This document shows, piece by piece, positions 7,009 through 12,278 of a DNA stretch of 12,278 nt. A program made the position numbers and the translations under genes. Location of the stretch: NCBI GenBank assembly GCA_903882335.1, contig CAIRWP010000094.1, positions 1 to 12,278 of the forward strand, in the 5' to 3' direction. The stretch comes from an uncultured Opitutia bacterium (GTDB taxonomy: Bacteria; Verrucomicrobiota; Verrucomicrobiia; Opitutales; UBA953). Below the pieces are notes generated by a model. That model did no database searches and was not told the origin of the DNA. It saw only the letters and a list, made by a program, of their open reading frames with translations. Positions within the stretch are counted from its first letter, which is position 1. Each line of letters begins with the position of its first letter.

Positions 7009-9090
7009 ATGCGACGACTCCTCGCCCTGTTCTGCAGCTTGCCCGCCCTGCTTCGCGCCGAGGCGCCGGCACCCACCTACGATGTCGTCGTCTACGGGGG
7101 CACCTCCGCCGCCATCATCGCGGCGGTCCAAGCGAAGAAGATGGGCAAGACCGTCATCGTCGTCAGCCCCGACCGGCATCTCGGCGGGCTCTCGAGCGGT
7201 GGCCTCGGCTGGACCGACTCCGGCGACAAGTCCGTCATCGGCGGGCTCGCGCGCGACTTCTACCACCGGGTCTGGCAGGCCTACCAGCAGCCCGGGGCAT
7301 GGAAGCACGAAGCACGAGAGAAGTTCGGCAATAAAGGCCAGGGCACCGTCGCGATGGACGCAGGCTCGCGCACGATGTGGATCTTCGAACCTTCGGTCGC
7401 GGAGCAGGTGTTCGAGGGCTACGTGAAGGAATTCGGCCTCGTCGTCGAGCGCGACGAATGGCTGGACCGCGTACAGGGCGTCGCGAAGACGGACGGCCGC
7501 ATCACCTCGCTGCGCACCCTTTCCGGCAAGACCTACCGCGGTCGGATGTTCATCGACGCCACCTACGAAGGCGACCTCATGGCCGCCGCCGGCGTGAGCT
7601 ACACGTTCGGTCGTGAACCCAACGCGGCCTTCGATGAGACCTTGAACGGCATCCAACTCGGGCATGCCAAGTCGCACCAATTTGCAGGCAAGGTTGATCC
7701 CTACGTCATTGAAGGCGACCCGAAGTCCGGCCTCTTGCCCCGTATCCAGGACATCCCCGTCGGCGGCCAAGACGGCGCCGGCGACAAGAAGATTCAAGCG
7801 TACAACTTCCGCATGTGCCTGACCAAGGTGGCGGCCAACCGCGTCGAGTTCCCGAAGCCGCCGGGTTACGACCCCAAACAATACGCCCTCCTCGCCCGGG
7901 CCTTAGCTCAAGGCTCCACGTATGTCTTCGGCAAGTTCGACCTGATTCCCAACGCGAAGACCGATACCAATAACCATGGGCCTTTCAGCACGGACAACAT
8001 CGGCATGAACTGGGACTACCCCGACGCCTCCTATGAGCGCCGTCGCGAGATCATCGCCGAGCATCGCCAGTACCAGCAGGGCTATCTCTACTTCCTGGCC
8101 AACGACCCGTCCGTGCCTGCGAAGATCCGAGAAAGCTTCGCCCAGTGGGGGCTGGCCAAAGATGAATTCACCGACAACGGCCACTGGCCCCATCAAATCT
8201 ACGTCCGCGAGGCCCGTCGCATGACCGCGGATGTCGTCGTCAACGAGAACCACCTGAAGCGGAAGATTCCGACCCCACGATCCGTGGGTATGGGTTCCTA
8301 CAACATGGATTCCCACAACGTGCAGCGCATCGTCGTCCGGGACGCCGACGGCAAGGCCTACGTCCGCAACGAAGGCGACGTGCAGGTGAACCCTGGCCGC
8401 CCCTACCCCATCGACTACGGCGCGCTGACCCCGAAGAAGGAGCAGTGCGCGAACTTGCTGGTCCCGGTCTGCGTGAGCTGCACACACATCGCCTATGGCT
8501 CCATCCGCATGGAGCCAGTGTTCATGATCCTCGGGCAATCCGCCGCGACCGCCGCCTGCCTCGCGCTGGACCAGCAGGTGGCCGTGCAGGACGTCCCCTA
8601 CGCGGGGCTGCTCGCCCGCCTTCAGTCCGATGGTCAGATCGTCGACCGCCTCGTCGTCCGCAACACCCGCAAGGATGGCACCCTGTTGCCCGGCGTGACA
8701 GTGGACGATGCCGACGCCAAGCTCAGCGGCACCTGGACCGAGAGCACCGCCTCCCCGGCCTTCGTCGGCCCCGGCTACCGCCATGACGCCAAGGGCGAGC
8801 ACGGCGCGGCCTCCGCCCGGTTCGAAGCCAAGCTACCGAAGGCGGGCCGCTACGAGGTCTTCCTCGCACTCGTCCCCAACCTTAACCGGGCCACCAACGC
8901 CGAAGTCCGGATCGACCATGAGGCCGGGCCGACCACGCGGACCGTCAACCTGGCTAAGGGCCCGGCCGACAACCTGGTCTCCCTCGGGACCTATGATTTC
9001 GACGGTCGCACCCCCGCCGCGGTGATCGTCACCAACGCCGGGGCGAACGGCTTCGTGGTCATCGACGCCGTCAACTGGCAGGCCCGCTGA
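7009..9090 (+). CDS. Exported FAD-dependent oxidoreductase with C-terminal golvesin/xanthan-lyase-type binding domain
   Basis: The product has 693 residues. The first ATG gives a Sec signal peptide (1-18) whose opening MRRLLAL equals that of the esterase. The FAD-binding Rossmann segment is YDVVVYGGTSAAIIAAVQA (24-42), followed by HLGGLSSGGLGWTD (57-70) and FIDATYEGDLMAAAGVSY (181-198), all marks of the FAD_oxidored (PF12831) family. IAYGSIRMEPVFMILGQSAA near residues 494-513 is the conserved C-terminal flavin-side motif. Residues about 565-693 (WTES..., GY.HD, FEAKLPKAGRYEVFLALVP) resemble the golvesin/Xly carbohydrate-binding domain. Likely role: oxidation of a sugar or glycan-derived substrate outside the cytoplasm; the substrate is unknown. 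Sec export of a flavoprotein implies FAD loading after translocation, which is unusual in general, though the signal-peptide call is only visual. The 71-bp gap to the esterase may hold a separate promoter. Confidence 0.92.
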   Translation: MRRLLALFCSLPALLRAEAPAPTYDVVVYGGTSAAIIAAVQAKKMGKTVIVVSPDRHLGGLSSGGLGWTDSGDKSVIGGLARDFYHRVWQAYQQPGAWKHEAREKFGNKGQGTVAMDAGSRTMWIFEPSVAEQVFEGYVKEFGLVVERDEWLDRVQGVAKTDGRITSLRTLSGKTYRGRMFIDATYEGDLMAAAGVSYTFGREPNAAFDETLNGIQLGHAKSHQFAGKVDPYVIEGDPKSGLLPRIQDIPVGGQDGAGDKKIQAYNFRMCLTKVAANRVEFPKPPGYDPKQYALLARALAQGSTYVFGKFDLIPNAKTDTNNHGPFSTDNIGMNWDYPDASYERRREIIAEHRQYQQGYLYFLANDPSVPAKIRESFAQWGLAKDEFTDNGHWPHQIYVREARRMTADVVVNENHLKRKIPTPRSVGMGSYNMDSHNVQRIVVRDADGKAYVRNEGDVQVNPGRPYPIDYGALTPKKEQCANLLVPVCVSCTHIAYGSIRMEPVFMILGQSAATAACLALDQQVAVQDVPYAGLLARLQSDGQIVDRLVVRNTRKDGTLLPGVTVDDADAKLSGTWTESTASPAFVGPGYRHDAKGEHGAASARFEAKLPKAGRYEVFLALVPNLNRATNAEVRIDHEAGPTTRTVNLAKGPADNLVSLGTYDFDGRTPAAVIVTNAGANGFVVIDAVNWQAR

Positions 9091-9102
9091 TTCGGCTGGA
9101 GT

Positions 9103-9117
9103 CGGGGTCGTTTCCCG
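9103..9117 (+). repeat. Small hairpin in the spacer before the second cytochrome gene
   Basis: CGGG-GTCGTTT-CCCG forms a 4-bp stem with a 7-base loop, 12 bp after the flavoprotein stop. It is weak alone, but its CGTTTCCCG core and its distance to the next ATG (51 bases from CGTTT) closely match the spacer before the flavoprotein gene (53 bases). It immediately precedes the TTGAAA of the candidate promoter. Confidence 0.25.
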
Positions 9118-9148
9118 TTGAAACCTCGCCCTCGGGGGCTTGTCTTAA
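9118..9148 (+). promoter_or_regulatory. Candidate promoter for the second cytochrome/PSD1 gene
   Basis: TTGAAA at 9118-9123 is a good -35 match. A weak -10 region TGTCTTAA lies at 9141-9148 after a 17-base spacer. Only 11 bases remain to the ATG at 9160, so the transcript would be leaderless or nearly so, consistent with the absence of a Shine-Dalgarno site. The CTTAA here also occurs in the candidate promoter before the first cytochrome gene (1397-1401). Confidence 0.25.
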
Positions 9149-9159
9149 GGTTCGTCCCC

Positions 9160-12100
9160 ATGACCGCGCCCCTTGCCCGCCTGTCCGTCCTCGCCGCCCT
9201 CTTGCTCGCCCTCCCCGGTCGCGGCGCCGACGACGCCGTGCAGTTCAACCGCGACATCCGTCCGATCATGTCGGACACCTGCTTCCATTGCCACGGCTTC
9301 GACGCCAAGTCACGCAAGGGCGGACTGCGCCTGGACCTTCGCGAGGAGGCGCTGAAGGCCGGCAAGAGCGGCGCGCTCGCCATCGTGCCGGGTAAACCCG
9401 ACGAGTCCGAGGTCATCAAGCGTCTCTATACGAAGGATGAGGACGACCTGATGCCGCAGAAGGAGTCCCACAAGACGCTGACGAACGCGCAGAAGGAACT
9501 CTTCCGTCGGTGGATCGCCCAGGGTGCGCCGTACGAGGCCCACTGGGCCTACGTCCCGCTGAAGGCCCCCGCGATCCCCGCCATGCCCGCCGGGGGCCGC
9601 AACCCGATCGACGCGTTCATCGGCGCGAAGCTCGCCGAGAAGCGGATCGTCCCCGCAGCCGAGGCTGCCAAGGAACGCCTGCTGCGCCGCCTCACCCTCG
9701 ACCTCACCGGTCTGCCGCCCACGCCGGCCGAACTCGCCGCGTACCTCGCGGACAATACCCCCGACGCCTACGAGAAGCAGGTCGACCGTCTGCTGGCCTC
9801 GCCGCACTACGGCGAGCGCATGGCGGTGTGGTGGCTCGATATCGCCCGCTTCGCGGACACGGTCGGCTTCCACGGCGACCAGAACCAGCGCATCTTCCCT
9901 TACCGCGACTACGTGATCAATGCCTTCAACGCCAATAAGCCGTTCGACGCCTTCACGCGCGAACAGCTGGCAGGCGACCTCCTGCCTGGATCGACCGAGG
10001 AGCAGAAGGTGGCCTCCGGCTACAACCGGCTGAACATGATGACCCGCGAGGGCGGCGCCCAGCCCAAGGAATACCTCGCCAAGTACGGTGCCGAACGCGT
10101 CCGCTCCGTCTCCGCCGCGTGGCTCGGCTCGACCTTCGGGTGCGCCGAATGCCACGACCACAAGTTCGATCCGATCAAGTCGGCCGACTTCTACACGCTG
10201 CAGGCGTTCTTCGCTGACGTGAAGCAGTGGGGCGTCTACGCGGACTACGCCTACACGCCGGAACCCGAGCTGAAAGGCGTGAACAACGACTCGCCCTTCC
10301 CGCCCGAGGTCAAGACCACGAGCCCTTACCTGCTTAAGCAGGACGCCAAGGCGCGCCGGGAGATCGGGGCGTTCGCGCTGGCGAAGACCGACCCGACGAA
10401 GGTCGCCGCCTGGGTCGATCAGACCAAGGCCTTCCTCGCGAAGTCCCCGAGCGGCTGGGTCGAGCCGGCTGGCATGTTCGAAGTCCGCAAGCCCGCCCCC
10501 GACTCCAAGACCGCGGTCAAAGCGGCCCCGGATGCCAAGACCACCGCCAAGAACCCGCCGTCACCCAACACCGTCAAGCCAGCCGAACCCGCCAAGGAAT
10601 CCTTCGCCGCCGGTCAGCCGGTGGTGCCGCGCCGTCGCGTCGCCAAGGGTGATAACCTGATCGTGGAAATGACGCCCGGCCCGATGCGGATCGCGGCGAT
10701 CCGGCTGACCCTCCCGCAAGCGAAACCCGGCGAGCGCGCGAGTTTCAGCGTGGCCTTCTCGATCCGACCCGCCAAAGGCAAGGAGCGTAAGTTGAACGTC
10801 GCCTTCGCCGACGCGACCACCAAGGACGTCCGCTATAGCGGCGGCGCCGAGGTGCTCGGCATCGGCAACACCTGGTCCCTGACCGTCCCCGAAGGACCGG
10901 CCCCGCAAGCCGTCTGGTTGCTGGACAACCCGGTCGAGCTCGCCGCGGGCGACACCGTTGTCGCGACCATCGACCCCGGCTCCGCCACCCCGTTCCGCGT
11001 CGGACTCAGCCCGCTGGGGGACTACGACCCGCTGACCTTGGCCGACGAATCGCTGTTGGCGGCCCTGCGCCAGGGCGCCACCGATGACGCGCGACGCGGC
11101 CGTCTGGCCGCCGCCTTCCTCTGCGCCACCCAGCCGGTCCGGGCCGACTTCGAGCAGGTGAAGGCGATGGCCGCCAAACTGCGCGAGTATCGCCGCGGTG
11201 TCGCCTGGTCCCTCGTCACCGAGGCGCGCGCGCCGCTGACCGTCCGCGTGCTTCCGCGCGGCAACTTCCTCGACACGTCGGGCCCGGTCGTGCTGCCCGC
11301 GACGCCCTCCTTCCTGCCGGGCTACCGCCAGAGCAACGAGACGAAACGCCTGAACCGGCTGGACCTGGCGAACTGGCTGACGTCCAAGGAGAATCCCATC
11401 ACCGCGCGCACATTCACGAACCGCCTCTGGCAGATCTTCCACGGCACCGGGCTGTCCGCCGCCTTGGACGACCTTGGTTCGCAGGGCGAGCCGCCCTCGC
11501 ACCCGGAGCTGCTCGACTGGCTTTCGCTCGAGTTCCGCGACCACGGCTGGGACGTGAAGCGACTGGTCCGCCTGATGGTGACGAGCCGGACCTACCGGCA
11601 AAGCAGCAGCCTCCGCGCCGACCTGAAGGACGTCGACCCGAACAACCGCCTGCTGGCCTCGCAGAACCCCCGCCGACTCGACGCCGAGTTCGTCCGCGAC
11701 AACGCCCTCGCCATCGCCGGCCTGCTGAACCTCGAGGACGTCGGCGGCCCCAGCGTGAAGCCCTACCAGCCCGACGGTTTCTATGAACCGCTGCAATTCC
11801 CCAACCGCACGTACGTCGCGAGCAAGGATGCCGAACAGTGGCGCCGGGGCCTCTACATGCACTGGCAGCGCATGTTCCTGCACCCGATGCTGGTGAACTT
11901 CGACGCGCCCACCCGCGACGAGTGCGTCGCGCTGCGCAGTTCCAGCAACACCCCGCAGCAGGCCCTGACGCTGCTGAACGACCCGACCTTCGTCGAAGCC
12001 GCCCGCGCCTTCGCCACCCGGCTACTGGCCCTCCCGGCCGACCAGGATCGCCTCAACGTCGCGTTCCGGCTCGCCGTCGGACGCGACATCAAGCCGGCCG

Positions 12101-12278
12101 AGCGCGCCTCCCTGGGCAAGCTCATCGCCGACCAGCAGGCCTACTACGCGGCCAACCCCGCGGAAGCCGCCAAGCTCCTCAAGGTCGGGCTGACCCCGCC
12201 GCCGTCGGGTGATGCCGCGACGCACGCCGCTTGGACCCAGGCCTGCCGGGTCCTCCTCAATTCCCAGGAAGCCATCAC
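9160..12278 (+). CDS. Second PSD1 and planctomycete cytochrome c domain protein, 3' end missing
   Basis: The frame is open to the right edge: 1039 codons plus two bases. It already contains AWTQACRVLLNSQEAI, which resembles the family's C-terminus, so probably only a few residues are missing. A Sec signal peptide covers residues 1-23. PSCyt1 (about 27-125) has heme motif CFHCH (41-45) and probable ligand Met98 (DDLMPQ). DUF1549 (about 148-350) ends with CAECHDHKFDPI (328-339), a second CxxCH. Residues about 443-485 are a Pro/Lys/Ala/Thr-rich linker leading into a beta-rich insert (about 490-635), then the RGNF motif (about 700) and DUF1553 from about 730, with SSNTPQQALTLLNDP near 928-942. 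It is a paralogue of the first cytochrome protein but differs in where its accessory domain sits, so it is not a recent duplicate. A DUF1501 partner may lie just beyond the window. Its reaction is unknown. Confidence 0.93.
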   Translation, partial: MTAPLARLSVLAALLLALPGRGADDAVQFNRDIRPIMSDTCFHCHGFDAKSRKGGLRLDLREEALKAGKSGALAIVPGKPDESEVIKRLYTKDEDDLMPQKESHKTLTNAQKELFRRWIAQGAPYEAHWAYVPLKAPAIPAMPAGGRNPIDAFIGAKLAEKRIVPAAEAAKERLLRRLTLDLTGLPPTPAELAAYLADNTPDAYEKQVDRLLASPHYGERMAVWWLDIARFADTVGFHGDQNQRIFPYRDYVINAFNANKPFDAFTREQLAGDLLPGSTEEQKVASGYNRLNMMTREGGAQPKEYLAKYGAERVRSVSAAWLGSTFGCAECHDHKFDPIKSADFYTLQAFFADVKQWGVYADYAYTPEPELKGVNNDSPFPPEVKTTSPYLLKQDAKARREIGAFALAKTDPTKVAAWVDQTKAFLAKSPSGWVEPAGMFEVRKPAPDSKTAVKAAPDAKTTAKNPPSPNTVKPAEPAKESFAAGQPVVPRRRVAKGDNLIVEMTPGPMRIAAIRLTLPQAKPGERASFSVAFSIRPAKGKERKLNVAFADATTKDVRYSGGAEVLGIGNTWSLTVPEGPAPQAVWLLDNPVELAAGDTVVATIDPGSATPFRVGLSPLGDYDPLTLADESLLAALRQGATDDARRGRLAAAFLCATQPVRADFEQVKAMAAKLREYRRGVAWSLVTEARAPLTVRVLPRGNFLDTSGPVVLPATPSFLPGYRQSNETKRLNRLDLANWLTSKENPITARTFTNRLWQIFHGTGLSAALDDLGSQGEPPSHPELLDWLSLEFRDHGWDVKRLVRLMVTSRTYRQSSSLRADLKDVDPNNRLLASQNPRRLDAEFVRDNALAIAGLLNLEDVGGPSVKPYQPDGFYEPLQFPNRTYVASKDAEQWRRGLYMHWQRMFLHPMLVNFDAPTRDECVALRSSSNTPQQALTLLNDPTFVEAARAFATRLLALPADQDRLNVAFRLAVGRDIKPAERASLGKLIADQQAYYAANPAEAAKLLKVGLTPPPSGDAATHAAWTQACRVLLNSQEAI

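Noticed and set aside
5567..7072. 501-codon open frame on the minus strand
   Set aside because: It spans two real genes and their junction, and its product shows abrupt changes in composition and no motif.
7303..7316. Tandem AAGCACG AAGCACG repeat
   Set aside because: Two copies of seven bases within an intact coding frame; no sign of a mobile or regulatory role.
10561..11883. 440-codon open frame on the minus strand
   Set aside because: It is antisense to the middle and DUF1553 part of the second cytochrome gene and is low in complexity.
1423..12278. Possible recent duplication of the cytochrome/PSD1 gene
   Set aside because: The two proteins share only family motifs, differ throughout in sequence and carry their inserts at different places, so they are old paralogues rather than a recent tandem copy.

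Overview
This GC-rich window, with almost no Shine-Dalgarno sites, looks like a chromosomal segment from the PVC group. Verrucomicrobiota (Opitutales-like) is my best guess and Planctomycetota the alternative. The assignment rests on the gene content: two 'planctomycete cytochrome' proteins (PSCyt1-DUF1549-DUF1553/PSD1), a Tat-exported DUF1501 protein and a ThuA-like protein, a combination typical of that superphylum. There are no RNA genes, mobile elements or CRISPR arrays, and nothing suggests recent transfer.

Layout. A ThuA-like protein gene is read leftwards from 1243 and is cut by the left edge; its C-terminal end looks like an NPCBM-type carbohydrate-binding domain. A 191-bp divergent spacer follows. 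All other genes read rightwards: a cytochrome/PSD1 protein (1435-4653), DUF1501 (4653-6089, overlapping the previous stop as TGATG), an alpha/beta-hydrolase esterase (6092-6937, 2 bp after DUF1501), an FAD-dependent oxidoreductase with a C-terminal carbohydrate-binding-like domain (7009-9090, after 71 bp), and a second cytochrome/PSD1 protein (9160 to the right edge, after 69 bp). The first three rightward genes are almost certainly one coupled transcript. The last two each have a short spacer containing a small GC hairpin and may have their own promoters.

How they may work together. All six products carry an export signal: five Sec-like and one clear twin-arginine signal. Four of the six carry an extra beta-rich domain of the kind that binds carbohydrate. 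The set therefore suggests a periplasmic or surface apparatus for complex glycans: an esterase to remove acyl groups, a flavoprotein to oxidise a substrate, c-type cytochromes as possible electron acceptors, and a DUF1501 protein of the alkaline-phosphatase/sulfatase fold. The family assignments are well supported by motifs. The joint pathway is inference, since PSD1 and DUF1501 proteins have no settled biochemical role. Long open frames antisense to the real genes are numerous, and I regard them as by-products of the GC-rich codon usage.
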